From JAJZEO01 sp964350315 (GTDB lineage: Bacteria; Chlamydiota; Chlamydiia; Chlamydiales; 2-12-FULL-49-11), in contig CAYGJD010000001.1 in assembly GCA_964350315.1 (NCBI GenBank), forward strand, positions 62,001-126,000: DNA of 64,000 nucleotides, written 5' to 3'. This document shows positions 17,688 to 26,990 of the stretch, one piece after another (within the stretch, counting starts at the first letter, position 1; every line of letters begins with the position of its first letter). Position numbers and translations under genes: made by a program. A model generated the notes under the pieces. It saw only the letters and a list, made by a program, of their open reading frames with translations. It did not search any database and had not been told where the DNA came from.

Positions 17688-18713
17688 TTAGTGTTTTGAG
17701 TGCTCCAATTCATCTTGTAGGCTAGTTGTATTTTTTGATTTTTCTTGAGTATAGAGGTGACAGACTACTTGGTGGTTGTTCCCGACTTCTTTTTGAATAG
17801 GTTTTTGTATAGAACAGCAATCTAGTTTCTTTTGGCAACGTGAAGCAAATGGACATCCTTTTATTTCTTCAAAGGCGTTCGGGGGCTCTCCAAAAGTGAT
17901 CATTCGACTTCGGTTCTTTTCAGCTACTGGATCAGGAATAGGAATTGAGTCTAATAGTGTTGTTGTATAGGGATGAAAAGGAGCTGAGTAAAGATCATCT
18001 GTATCAGCTATTTCAATGATTTCACCACAATACATCACAAGGATGCGACTTGCTAAATATTTCACAACGGCAAGATCATGAGAAATAAAAAGGTAGGTAA
18101 GCCCCAACTTTTGTTGTAAATCATTCAGTAAGTTTATGATTTGTGATTGAATGGAGACATCTAGTGCTGCTATTGGTTCATCACAAATAAGGAATTTTGG
18201 ATCGGGAGCAAGAGCTCTTGCAATGCCGACGCGTTGTCTTTGTCCACCAGATAATTCGTGTGGGTATCTGTTTGCAAAAGATTCATCTAAGTCGACAAGA
18301 GAAAGGAGTTCTCTAACTTTTTCCTGTCTTGATTTGTTTGTTCCTATTTTAAAAATTTGAAGGGGCTCTTTTATGATTTCTTCAATAGTCATGCGTGGAT
18401 TTACAGAGCCGTATGGATCTTGAAAAACCATTTGGCACTGTTTTCTTAAGTTAAATAAGTCGCCTTTTTTCATGTCTTTTATGGAATACCCTTCATAAAG
18501 GATTTCCCCAGATGAAATAGGGATAAGGCCTAAAAGAAGCTTTCCAATCGTTGACTTGCCGCAGCCAGATTCTCCAACAAGACCAAGAGTCTGAGATGTG
18601 GGAATTTCAAAAGAGACATCGCGAACAGCATGAAAGAGCTTTCCTTTGATATTGTAGTGAGCATTTAAGTTTCGTACTTGAATAAGTGATTTACTCAAAG
18701 CCACCCCCGACAT
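17688..18713 (-). CDS. oppF: Oligopeptide ABC transporter ATP-binding protein OppF
   Basis: A 341-residue ABC ATPase of the oligopeptide/dipeptide class. Walker A is GESGCGKST, the ABC signature LSGGQRQR, Walker B FLICDEPIAALD, and the family's C-terminal cysteine-rich segment (GCPFASRCQKKLDCC) is present; in relatives this binds an iron-sulfur cluster. It is the last gene of the oppBCDF operon and overlaps oppD by up to 23 bp. A TTG at codon 6, preceded by a G-rich ribosome binding site, is a possible alternative start. Confidence 0.93.
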   Translation of the reverse strand: MSGVALSKSLIQVRNLNAHYNIKGKLFHAVRDVSFEIPTSQTLGLVGESGCGKSTIGKLLLGLIPISSGEILYEGYSIKDMKKGDLFNLRKQCQMVFQDPYGSVNPRMTIEEIIKEPLQIFKIGTNKSRQEKVRELLSLVDLDESFANRYPHELSGGQRQRVGIARALAPDPKFLICDEPIAALDVSIQSQIINLLNDLQQKLGLTYLFISHDLAVVKYLASRILVMYCGEIIEIADTDDLYSAPFHPYTTTLLDSIPIPDPVAEKNRSRMITFGEPPNAFEEIKGCPFASRCQKKLDCCSIQKPIQKEVGNNHQVVCHLYTQEKSKNTTSLQDELEHSKH

Positions 18714-19722
18714 AACTCATCTCGTTTTTAGGAGCTGGTTCTTGCGAAGCATGATGACAAGCAACTTCAGTTGATCCGATTTTCTTCAATAAAGGTTCTT
18801 CTGTTTTGCAAAGAAGAGTTGCATAAGGGCATCTGGGATGGAACATGCATCCTTGGATTTTATCATCAGGAGACGGGGGATGGCCTTCAATAGTTGTTAG
18901 TTTGCTCTTTTTTGATTGGTGAATATTGGGAATGGAGGCGAGCAATTTTTGTGTGTAGGGGTGTTTTGGGTTGTTGAATATTTCTTCAGTTGGAGCACTC
19001 TCAACGATCGTTCCACCGTACATGACTATGATGCGCGAGCAAAATCCGGCAACAAGGGACAGGTTATGAGTGATGAAAATAATACTCATTTCGACTTGTT
19101 TTTGAATTTTCTGGAGTTGCCATAAGATCTGAGATTGAATGGTGACATCAAGAGCTGTTGTAGGCTCATCTGCAATAAGGATATTGGGTGAGCAAGCAAG
19201 TGACATAGCGATCATGATTCGTTGACACATGCCGCCTGAGAGTTCAAATGGGTAGAGCTCGAATCTTCTCTCTGGATGAGAAATGCCAACAAGATTTAAC
19301 AGGGAGATGACTTTTTCATAACCATCAGCGTCAGAGGCATTTTGATTTGCCAGCATATAGCTTTCAAGAATTTGTAATCCGACTTTCATTGTTGGGTTGA
19401 GGGATGCTATTGGATCTTGAAAAATCATCCCGATTTCATGCCCGCGAATTTTTCTTAGACCAGACTCATTCATAGAAAGGAGGTCTTTGCCTTTATAGTA
19501 GATCTCACCAGATTCTATTTCTGTTGTTTGTTTTGGATTTAGGCCTAAAATTGTTTTAACAAGAGCGCTTTTCCCACATCCTGATTCCCCAACAATGCCA
19601 AGGGATTCTCCTCTATAGAGTTCAAAGGAGGCGTGCTTGACAGCCTGAATTTTATGGTAGAGGGTCTTAAAAGAAACACAAACGTCTGTAAGTTTAAGAA
19701 TTTCTCTTTGTGATTGGCTCAT
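18691..19722 (-). CDS. oppD: Oligopeptide ABC transporter ATP-binding protein OppD
   Basis: A 343-residue ABC ATPase. Walker A GESGCGKSA, Q-loop region MIFQDPIASLNPTMKVG, signature LSGGMCQR, Walker B ILIADEPTTALD, and the C-terminal oligopeptide-specific extension (GCMFHPRCPYA...C) are all visible. It pairs with OppF to power peptide import through OppB/OppC. Its start overlaps the oppC stop by 4 bp, indicating a single operon. Confidence 0.93.
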   Translation of the reverse strand: MSQSQREILKLTDVCVSFKTLYHKIQAVKHASFELYRGESLGIVGESGCGKSALVKTILGLNPKQTTEIESGEIYYKGKDLLSMNESGLRKIRGHEIGMIFQDPIASLNPTMKVGLQILESYMLANQNASDADGYEKVISLLNLVGISHPERRFELYPFELSGGMCQRIMIAMSLACSPNILIADEPTTALDVTIQSQILWQLQKIQKQVEMSIIFITHNLSLVAGFCSRIIVMYGGTIVESAPTEEIFNNPKHPYTQKLLASIPNIHQSKKSKLTTIEGHPPSPDDKIQGCMFHPRCPYATLLCKTEEPLLKKIGSTEVACHHASQEPAPKNEMSYVGGGFE

Positions 19723-20591
19723 TTTCTTAACCTTGGGTCAAATGCATCTCGCATTCCATCGCCTAACATATTAAACGCTAACATTGTTAAGCTAATAAAA
19801 GCTGCTGGAAAAAAGAGTCTCCATGGATAAAATGACATTGCTGGAAGTCCATCTGATGCCATTGTTCCCCAACTAGCAAAGGGAGCTTGAACTCCTAATC
19901 CTAGAAAAGAGAGGAATGCTTCTGTAAATATTGCATGAGGAATTGTAAGAGTCACTGTCGTGATGATTGTTCCAAGACAATTAGGGAATAAGTGCTTTAA
20001 AAGTAGCCGGTATTTTGAAGCTCCCATTGATTTTGCTGCTGTGATGAATTCATGTTCTTTTAAAGACAAGATTTGTGCTCTTGTGATTCTTGCCATATTG
20101 ATCCAACCTGTTAAAGTCATGGCAATGATAATTGATAAGATCCCTTGATCGATGATAACAGTAAGCAAGATCACGATAAGAAGATGTGGAAGAGAGTTGA
20201 GCATGTCTGCTATTCTCATCATAATTTCATCAACTTTTTTACCAAAAATCGCTGCGATACCTCCATAAAAAACGCCGATAATCATATCGATTAACGCTGC
20301 AGAAATACCGATAAATAAGGAGATACGTGCTCCCCAGCAACTTCTAACAAAGATAGAGCGACCAAGTTCATCTGATCCGAACATAAAACGTTTACATGGC
20401 GGCGTGTTTTTCAAAGATAGGTTTGTGTCGTAATAGGTGACGTCAGAAAACATAGGGCCGATTATCGAAAAAATAATCAATAGAATCAGAAAGCAAAGAC
20501 CGATCATAGCTGATTTATTCATTTTTAAGCGGCGCCAACTATCTTCACGATAGTTGATGCTTTTTGGGACCACGATACTTTTAATTGTCAT
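19719..20591 (-). CDS. oppC: Oligopeptide ABC transporter permease OppC
   Basis: A permease of about 290 residues from the ATG at 20591, which overlaps the oppB stop by 11 bp; a longer frame upstream runs inside oppB and is unlikely. It has the N-terminal SWRRLKMNKSAMIGLCFLILL helix typical of OppC/DppC, the GSDELGRSIFVRSCWGARIS loop, and the EAA motif (EHEFITAAKSMGASKYRLL). It should have six membrane helices. It forms the inner-membrane channel with OppB. Confidence 0.92.
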   Translation of the reverse strand: MTIKSIVVPKSINYREDSWRRLKMNKSAMIGLCFLILLIIFSIIGPMFSDVTYYDTNLSLKNTPPCKRFMFGSDELGRSIFVRSCWGARISLFIGISAALIDMIIGVFYGGIAAIFGKKVDEIMMRIADMLNSLPHLLIVILLTVIIDQGILSIIIAMTLTGWINMARITRAQILSLKEHEFITAAKSMGASKYRLLLKHLFPNCLGTIITTVTLTIPHAIFTEAFLSFLGLGVQAPFASWGTMASDGLPAMSFYPWRLFFPAAFISLTMLAFNMLGDGMRDAFDPRLRK

Positions 20592-21522
20592 GTAATGAGA
20601 CCTTTGACTTGATTCGTGGATCAATAAAATAGTAAAGAAAGTCGACACAAAACATTGTTATCATGAGAAGAGAGCTATAAAAAATCGTTAATCCTAAAAT
20701 AATCGTATAGTCTCGATTTGAAATACTGTTGACAAACCAAGCCCCAAGTCCTGGAATTCCAAATATTTTTTCCACAACAAAGCTTCCTGTAACAATATTT
20801 GCAAAAAGTGTGCCGATGTAGGAAATGATCGGAAGTAGACTGTTTTTTAAAATATGATTCTTCCAAATAGCGATGCTTGAAAGACCTTTTGCTCTTGCTG
20901 TAAGAATGTATTCTTTTTCAAGAACTTCTACCATCGATGTTCGTGTTAACCTTGCTATAAATGCCATAGGGAAAGATGAAAGAGCAATAGAGGGGAGGAT
21001 GATATGAGAAAATGAGTCCCATCTGGCTATCGGCAAGATGGCAAGTTTCACGGCAAAGATATATTGGCATAGGGTTGCCATGATAAAACTTGGAACAGAC
21101 ATTCCAAAAACGGCAATAATCATAGAGCAACGATCTTGCCACTTGTCTCGATAGAATGCTGCAATCGAGCCCCATAAAATTCCCCAAAAGAGTGCAAGAA
21201 TTAACGAAAATAGACCAAGAGTTGCTGAAATCGGGAATCCTTCCTTGATAATATCATTGATCGTTCTACCTTCGTACTTAAATGAGGGGCCGAGATCGAA
21301 TGTGACAATTCCTTTCAAATATTTGAAATATTGTACGTATAGAGGTTGATCAAGACCATAATGCGCATGAAGAGCTTGCATGATTTCTTCTGGAACTGCT
21401 TGCTCTTGCATGAAGGGATCGCCAGGAATTGCTTTCATCAAGAAAAAGGTGAGACTTACAACTAAAAAGAGCGTAATGAGCAAATAGAAAAGCTTGGAAA
21501 GAAAAAATTTTATGCTTGTCAT
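20581..21522 (-). CDS. oppB: Oligopeptide ABC transporter permease OppB
   Basis: A 313-residue inner-membrane permease and first gene of the oppBCDF operon. It has the OppB/DppB N-terminal helix, the PGDPFMQEQAVPEE segment with YGLDQPLYVQYFKYLKGI, and the EAA motif LEKEYILTARAKGLSSIAIWKNHILKN. No peptide-binding OppA gene is found upstream or elsewhere in this window, so the binding protein must be encoded elsewhere. Peptide import would feed amino acids to an intracellular bacterium. It is divergent from the Nudix gene, with 71 bp between starts. Confidence 0.93.
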   Translation of the reverse strand: MTSIKFFLSKLFYLLITLFLVVSLTFFLMKAIPGDPFMQEQAVPEEIMQALHAHYGLDQPLYVQYFKYLKGIVTFDLGPSFKYEGRTINDIIKEGFPISATLGLFSLILALFWGILWGSIAAFYRDKWQDRCSMIIAVFGMSVPSFIMATLCQYIFAVKLAILPIARWDSFSHIILPSIALSSFPMAFIARLTRTSMVEVLEKEYILTARAKGLSSIAIWKNHILKNSLLPIISYIGTLFANIVTGSFVVEKIFGIPGLGAWFVNSISNRDYTIILGLTIFYSSLLMITMFCVDFLYYFIDPRIKSKVSLHDN

Positions 21523-21593
21523 GACTTCTACAATGAAATAAACTTATCTGAAACTATAAGAACTCTTAAGAAAATCTGCAAGGTGATTCCGCA

Positions 21594-22106
21594 ATGACCA
21601 ATATGACAAAACGCACGCACTACTACCCATTAATAGGCACTTTAGGATACGTGTTATCAAAAGATCAAAAACAAGTTTTATTGATCCATCGTAATAAAAG
21701 AGAGAACGATGCGCATCTGGGAAAATATAATGGTCTCGGTGGAAAACTTGATTCTGGAGAGGATATTATATCGGGAATGAGACGAGAAATTCTCGAAGAG
21801 GCAGGCATTGTTTGCGAAGAGATGTCTTTGCGTGGGACTATTAATTGGAAAGGATTTGGAGGAGAAGATACAGGCTCTTTTGGATTTATTTTTTTAATCA
21901 CTTCTTATTCGGGAGAAGTCTTTAAAGAAAATGAAGAGGGAGAACTTCTTTGGCATGATGTCGATCGAATTATGGAGTTAAATCTATGGGAAGGAGATCG
22001 TCATTTTTTACCCCTTGTCTTTGATGGAAATCCAAATGTCTTTCATGGAGTGATGCCTTATAAAGATGATGTATCAGTAGGTTGGTCGTATATAAGGAAT
22101 TACTAG
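21594..22106 (+). CDS. Nudix hydrolase, MTH1/8-oxo-dGTPase-like
   Basis: A 170-residue protein with a perfect Nudix box (GX5EX7REUXEEXGU) at residues 50-72: GGKLDSGED, then RREILEEAGI. The GLGGKLD form and a C-terminal WxxGDRHFLPLVF-like segment fit the MutT/MTH1 group that hydrolyses oxidised purine nucleoside triphosphates. The exact substrate cannot be read from sequence. It is followed by the aldolase gene with a 56-bp gap. Confidence 0.85.
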   Translation: MTNMTKRTHYYPLIGTLGYVLSKDQKQVLLIHRNKRENDAHLGKYNGLGGKLDSGEDIISGMRREILEEAGIVCEEMSLRGTINWKGFGGEDTGSFGFIFLITSYSGEVFKENEEGELLWHDVDRIMELNLWEGDRHFLPLVFDGNPNVFHGVMPYKDDVSVGWSYIRNY

Positions 22107-22162
22107 AAAAAAAGAGAAGTTTTTGCCATAATGAACATTCTTTAAATGAATGGGAGTGAATA

Positions 22163-23218
22163 ATGATATTTCAAGAACTAGAAATGATTTTGGGTGATAA
22201 ACTCAGTGAAATCGTCGACTTTAACTCTCCTAAAATTCCGAAAACGATGTTTCAACAAGCAGGGCCAGAATATGTTGATCGTATTTTTCAACAATCAAAT
22301 AGAAATATCCGAACGCTGAATAATCTACACCGGATTTTCAATCATGGGCGACTTGCAAACACTGGTTATTTATCAATCCTTCCTGTTGACCAAGGAATTG
22401 AACATACAGCAGGTGCTTCATTTGCTCCAAACCCGATTTATTTTGACCCTGAAAATATTGTAAAACTGGCTATTGAAGGTGGATGTAACGCGGTTGCGTC
22501 TACATTTGGTGGACTGGCGATTGTCGCAAGAAAGTACGCCTCTAAGATTCCATTTATCGTTAAAATTAATCACAATGAACTATTAACTTATCCAAATAAA
22601 TATGATCAAATTCTTTTTGGAACAGTGAAATCTGCCTATGAGATGGGAGCGGCCGCTATTGGGGCGACAATTTATTTTGGATCAAAAGAAAGTGATCGCC
22701 AAATCGTTGAAGTCGCTAAAGCATTTGAAATGGCCCATGAAATGGGAATGGCAACAATACTTTGGTGCTACTTACGGAACAATAGCTTCAAAGTTGATGG
22801 AGTTGATTACCATACTTCAGCTGACATGACCGGCCAGGCAAATCATATTGGATCAACAATCCAAGCTGATATTGTAAAGCAGAAATTACCAACAAATAAT
22901 GGCGGCTTCAAAACATTGAAATGTGGTAAATACGATGAAAAGATGTATTCAGAGCTTTGTTCTCCACATCCAATCGATTTGTGTCGTTACCAAGTCTTTA
23001 GTAGTTATGCTGGACGCATTGGTTTGATCAATTCAGGTGGCGCTTCAGGTGATAATGACATTCAGCAAGCGGTTTACACTGCTTGTGTCAATAAAAGAGC
23101 TGGTGGAGTTGGTTTGATTTCTGGTCGTAAGGCTTTTCAAAAGCCGATGAAAGAAGGAGTTAAATTGCTTCATTCGATTCAAGATGTCTACAAGTGTCCT
23201 GAAATCTCAATTGCTTAG
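22163..23218 (+). CDS. Class I fructose-bisphosphate aldolase, DhnA type
   Basis: A 351-residue archaeal/DhnA-type class I aldolase, which splits fructose 1,6-bisphosphate through a Schiff-base Lys. Family features include SILPVDQGIEHTAGASFAPN, the FIVKINHNE strand, and the C-terminal GGASGDNDIQQAV phosphate-binding segment followed by GLISGRKAFQKP, whose Lys is a Schiff-base candidate. Chlamydiae use this aldolase type in glycolysis rather than the class II enzyme. A GGGAGTG ribosome binding site precedes the ATG. Confidence 0.93.
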   Translation: MIFQELEMILGDKLSEIVDFNSPKIPKTMFQQAGPEYVDRIFQQSNRNIRTLNNLHRIFNHGRLANTGYLSILPVDQGIEHTAGASFAPNPIYFDPENIVKLAIEGGCNAVASTFGGLAIVARKYASKIPFIVKINHNELLTYPNKYDQILFGTVKSAYEMGAAAIGATIYFGSKESDRQIVEVAKAFEMAHEMGMATILWCYLRNNSFKVDGVDYHTSADMTGQANHIGSTIQADIVKQKLPTNNGGFKTLKCGKYDEKMYSELCSPHPIDLCRYQVFSSYAGRIGLINSGGASGDNDIQQAVYTACVNKRAGGVGLISGRKAFQKPMKEGVKLLHSIQDVYKCPEISIA

Positions 23219-23247
23219 ACCTATAAGAAATTTGTTCTTGTGTTTCT

Positions 23248-24579
23248 CTACTTATTCCATGGGTAGGGAGGTCTTGGAGCGGGAGCTTTTGTTGTTGGCA
23301 TAGGTAGTATAGGAAGTTGAGCTTGTTCTACAATGATCACTTTCCCTATCTCACGAAGAGCTTTTGCTTTATTTAACTTCACATTTCCAAACTTGCCATC
23401 AACTTGTACGGGGATAGTGTATGTTGGTCCAATGCTTTTTAGTTTAAAAACCTTTCTTAAAAGTTGCGCACTTAGGCCAAGATAGAGGCTAACTTCACTT
23501 TTTGCAAAATCAACGTTGCCCCAAAGGCCAACTTCATAGGAGTTGTCGATAAGGATCTCAGATCTTGTTACTGAAGCTACTCCACTATTGACTGAAATAG
23601 GCATTTCTTGGAACCAAAGAGGAACATCTGTATTGGGCCTGATTTGTAATTTGATTAGAGATAAAAGATCTGAAACAGCACCAAAGTTTCTAAAGATCAT
23701 CTTTCCAAGGTCAAGGGTTAGTGAGTCAATCATTATGGACTCAACTTTGAATGGGTTATAAGTGAAATGAGCATTTTTTGGCTCAATAACAGCTTTTATC
23801 TTTTGTGATGAGATTGGTCGAACAGATAAATCACTAAAAAATGTGTCGCTAGCATTTTTATTTAAAATGTAGTGAACTGTTGTTTGGTTTCCAAGAAGAA
23901 ATTTGGTAGCGGTTAGCTCTCCTTCTGTCTGGAAATCAAGAAGTGCACTTGAAAAATCAAGATTTATGTAGCTGTTTGTGTAAGTGAAGATCGCTTTAAA
24001 GTTATTTCCAATAAGTGATCTTGCGTGAAATTTTGGGTAGAAGAGTTCAATGATTTGTGAGGGGAAGTTTGTAAGGGTTCCGCTCCAATCCCAAGGTGCT
24101 CCTTCAGTCCCTTGCATGGTAAAAGAACCTTTTTCCTTCAATGAGGTACTTGTATCTCCTGTTATTACCATTGTCCTATTTTCATTGTTGGCAATAAAAT
24201 TTACGTTTGTTAACGAGGTGTTGTCGCTAAGAAGAATTTTTGCATCTTTAACCTGAAGTTCCCCAGAGAAGATCAACTCTAGAGGGTATTTACGCATTGT
24301 AAAAATTTTCAAAAGAGACATTCTTAAAGAAGCTTCTTTTGCAGTGATGATTTGGTTTTCTTGAAGAATTCTGATGTTAGTTGCTTTTTGTAGACCATAC
24401 CATTTTAAAGAGAGTTCTTCGATGACGTACTTTCCGCCATATATTGACTCTAGCTGACTCAATATGGATCTTTTTCCAGACTTGCTTGAAAGAATATAGG
24501 GGATAAGACCAAAAGTGATAATTCCAAAAACGATAAGAATGCTAATGAGCCAAACGAAGATCTTAAAGAGTTTTTTCAT
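23248..24579 (-). CDS. AsmA-like membrane-anchored protein
   Basis: A 443-residue protein with one N-terminal membrane anchor (FKIFVWLISILIVFGIITFG) and a long beta-rich outside domain. The pattern SLKWYGLQKATNIRILQ, then short strands each ending in polar turns, resembles AsmA/TamB-like proteins, which handle lipids or assist outer-membrane assembly in other bacteria; this is an inference from overall form. The C-terminus is Pro-rich (PMPTTKAPAPRPPYPW). It overlaps the preceding Nudix gene by 17 bp, so is translationally coupled to it. Confidence 0.5.
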   Translation of the reverse strand: MKKLFKIFVWLISILIVFGIITFGLIPYILSSKSGKRSILSQLESIYGGKYVIEELSLKWYGLQKATNIRILQENQIITAKEASLRMSLLKIFTMRKYPLELIFSGELQVKDAKILLSDNTSLTNVNFIANNENRTMVITGDTSTSLKEKGSFTMQGTEGAPWDWSGTLTNFPSQIIELFYPKFHARSLIGNNFKAIFTYTNSYINLDFSSALLDFQTEGELTATKFLLGNQTTVHYILNKNASDTFFSDLSVRPISSQKIKAVIEPKNAHFTYNPFKVESIMIDSLTLDLGKMIFRNFGAVSDLLSLIKLQIRPNTDVPLWFQEMPISVNSGVASVTRSEILIDNSYEVGLWGNVDFAKSEVSLYLGLSAQLLRKVFKLKSIGPTYTIPVQVDGKFGNVKLNKAKALREIGKVIIVEQAQLPILPMPTTKAPAPRPPYPWNK

Positions 24580-25114
24580 AGTACAAAATGCCTAGTGCTG
24601 ATTTACCGTCTATAATTTTCCCATTCTTAACCATTTCGATTGCTTCTTCAAGAGAAAAGTGAACAATATCAATTGCCTCAAATTCATCTGGTGGAAGGGA
24701 ACGGTCTGTAAGCTCTTTAGCTACGTAAAAATGCAAGATCTCAGTGCTGTATCCAGGAGCGGGATATGTCTCAAAAATTTTCACTAAATGACCAGGATAT
24801 TTATGTATTTCTTCTTGTAATTCTCGAATAGCTGTCTCTCGTGGATCTTCGTTATTGTCAATTTTTCCTGCAGGTAATTCGTAGAGAATCTGTTTTATGC
24901 AGTGGCGGTATTGCCTTGTGAATATGATTCGATTATCAGATGTTATGGGAATCATAACGCTTGCTCCAGGGAGAACTGCGATATCGTAAACATGTGTCCT
25001 TCCATTTCCAACATCTATGTCATCACGCTGTATTTTGAAATGTTTAGCTTGATATGCATCATTACTGACATGATTTTGAAAGAGGGTCATTTTTTCTTCG
25101 GGTGTTAACATCAT
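24563..25114 (-). CDS. Nudix hydrolase, ADP-ribose pyrophosphatase-like
   Basis: A 183-residue Nudix protein. The Nudix box is AGKIDNNED...RELQEE, with the usual Gly after EEx replaced by His (EEIHK). The upstream RQYRHCIKQILYELPAG segment is typical of ADP-ribose/ADP-sugar pyrophosphatases (NudF group), and the C-terminus has EATEP-like EAIDIVHFSLEEAIE. It probably removes ADP-ribose or nucleotide sugars. It sits 3 bp downstream of glmS and overlaps the AsmA-like gene. Confidence 0.82.
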   Translation of the reverse strand: MMLTPEEKMTLFQNHVSNDAYQAKHFKIQRDDIDVGNGRTHVYDIAVLPGASVMIPITSDNRIIFTRQYRHCIKQILYELPAGKIDNNEDPRETAIRELQEEIHKYPGHLVKIFETYPAPGYSTEILHFYVAKELTDRSLPPDEFEAIDIVHFSLEEAIEMVKNGKIIDGKSALGILYYEKTL

Positions 25115-25117
25115 GAA

Positions 25118-26944
25118 TCACTCAACAGTTACAGATTTTGCTAAATTTCGAGGTTGGTCAATGTCACATTTGCGTTCATTTGCGACGTAGTAAGCAAAAA
25201 GTTGAGTTGCAACAGCATAAAGAAAAGGGGAGAAAAAATCAGAGAGTCTAGGAAGAAAAATAACTTCTTGGGTAATTTTAGAAATGTAGTCGTATTCCTT
25301 GTTTGCAAAGGCAAAAACAGGGCCGTTGCGGGAGAGGATTTCCATTATGTTGCTTTCCATTTTTTCAAAAGTTTTTTCATTTCCACATAATGCAATCGTA
25401 AGAGCATTCTCAGTGATTAGAGCAATTGTGCCGTGCTTTAATTCTCCAGCTGCAATGCCAAGAGCATGAATATAGCTGATTTCTTTTAATTTAAGAGCTG
25501 CTTCTAAGCACGTTGGATACATCTGCTGTCGTCCAATAAAAAACACGTGTTCGTATTGAGAGGCTTTTTTAGCAAGAAGTTTGATCTCATCTTTTTGTTC
25601 AATTAAGATCGAGAGACTCAAGATCATCTCCCTCATTTGGGATAACAGCTCTTTTCCTTCGGATGCATTGATCTTTGTGATGCGTCCAATTTTTAAAGAG
25701 AGAAGAAATAAGATGATAAGTTGACTCGTAAACGCTTTGGTTGAGCAAACTGAGATTTCAGGTCCTGCTTTTAAGAAAATTGTGTCGGCAACAAGACGTG
25801 CGATTGTAGAGGTTTGTACATTACAAAGAGCTATTACATTTTTCGTCATCGTTTGTGCTAATTGAATTGCAGCGATGGTGTCTGCGGTCTCACCCGATTG
25901 AGAAATTGCGATTACTATAGACTTATCTGTTAAAAGGGGAGCGCCATAACGAAATTCTGACGCAACTTCCACGCAAACTCTTTTGTTTGCTAGTGATTCA
26001 ATCATTTGCTTTGCGATGCACCCAGCATGGTAAGAAGATCCGCAAGCTAAGATGGTGATGTTGTCACATTCTTTATATACTTGGTCTGAAAGTGAGATTT
26101 CATCAAATATCGCAGTCATGTTTTTTTCATCTAAGCGATTTAAGATTGCTCGCTCAATAGACTTAGGTTGTTCTAAGATTTCTTTGAGAAGGAAGTGATC
26201 AAAGCCTTCTTTGTCTAAGCAAGACTTCTGAGACTCAAGGTACTCTGTTTTTTTCACAAGTTGAACACCATGTTTGTTTGTAATAACGATGGCATTTCTT
26301 GAGAGTTCTGCAATTTCATTATCTTCTAAGTAGAAAATATCGAGAGAATTTCCAGAAAAAGCATTAGTGTCAGAGGCTAAAAAGATGTCTTCTGTTTCTC
26401 GAGATACACCAATGATTAGTGGAGCTGATTTTGTCGCGCATACAATTGTTGCAGGTTCTAGCTGATGAATAGCTGCTATTGCAAATGTGCCCTCAAGCAT
26501 GAGGGAAACCTCATGCATCGCTTTTGCGAGTGATCCTTTATACTTTTGAGTAAGTAAGTGGGGAATGACTTCTGTATCTGTGTTGGAAATGAAATTAAAG
26601 CCATCTTTTATCAGATTTTCTTTTAGTGCGACATAGTTTTCTATGATTCCATTGTGAACAACAAAAATCGTTTTTTCTTCATTGAAATGAGGATGCGCGT
26701 TTACTTCTGTGAGGCCACCATGTGTTGCCCATCTAGTATGTGCAATTGCGGCATCCAATTGGACTGTAAAGTCATCTAAGACTTTTACTTTGCCAACACG
26801 TTTGCAATATTCGATTTTTTTGCCGTGTAATCCAGCAATCCCAGCAGAATCATACCCCCTGTATTGAAGAGTTTCTAAACCCTCAATACAAACTTTTGTA
26901 GAGTTTTTTCCAAGAACGCAGATATGGCCAAAGATTCCACACAT
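25118..26944 (-). CDS. glmS: Glutamine--fructose-6-phosphate aminotransferase (isomerizing)
   Basis: GlmS, which makes glucosamine 6-phosphate from fructose 6-phosphate and glutamine, the first step to UDP-GlcNAc, LPS and peptidoglycan. The start at 26944 (MCGIFG) is chosen because Met removal exposes the nucleophilic Cys of the class II glutamine amidotransferase domain; an upstream in-frame Met adds nine residues and would block this. The glutaminase domain has QYRGYDSAGI, HTRWATHG and HNGIIENY. Two SIS sugar-isomerase domains follow (ISQSGETADT, SVCSTKAFTSQL), and the C-terminus is PRNLAKSVTVE. No upstream glmS ribozyme was recognised. Confidence 0.96.
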   Translation of the reverse strand: MCGIFGHICVLGKNSTKVCIEGLETLQYRGYDSAGIAGLHGKKIEYCKRVGKVKVLDDFTVQLDAAIAHTRWATHGGLTEVNAHPHFNEEKTIFVVHNGIIENYVALKENLIKDGFNFISNTDTEVIPHLLTQKYKGSLAKAMHEVSLMLEGTFAIAAIHQLEPATIVCATKSAPLIIGVSRETEDIFLASDTNAFSGNSLDIFYLEDNEIAELSRNAIVITNKHGVQLVKKTEYLESQKSCLDKEGFDHFLLKEILEQPKSIERAILNRLDEKNMTAIFDEISLSDQVYKECDNITILACGSSYHAGCIAKQMIESLANKRVCVEVASEFRYGAPLLTDKSIVIAISQSGETADTIAAIQLAQTMTKNVIALCNVQTSTIARLVADTIFLKAGPEISVCSTKAFTSQLIILFLLSLKIGRITKINASEGKELLSQMREMILSLSILIEQKDEIKLLAKKASQYEHVFFIGRQQMYPTCLEAALKLKEISYIHALGIAAGELKHGTIALITENALTIALCGNEKTFEKMESNIMEILSRNGPVFAFANKEYDYISKITQEVIFLPRLSDFFSPFLYAVATQLFAYYVANERKCDIDQPRNLAKSVTVE

Positions 26945-26990
26945 AGAATAAAGTTTATCAAAAAAGATCATTTACTATAAGAATAAAGAT

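Noticed and set aside
25118..26990. glmS ribozyme upstream of glmS
   Set aside because: The gap to the divergent mgtE-like gene is only about 46 bases, too short for the ribozyme.
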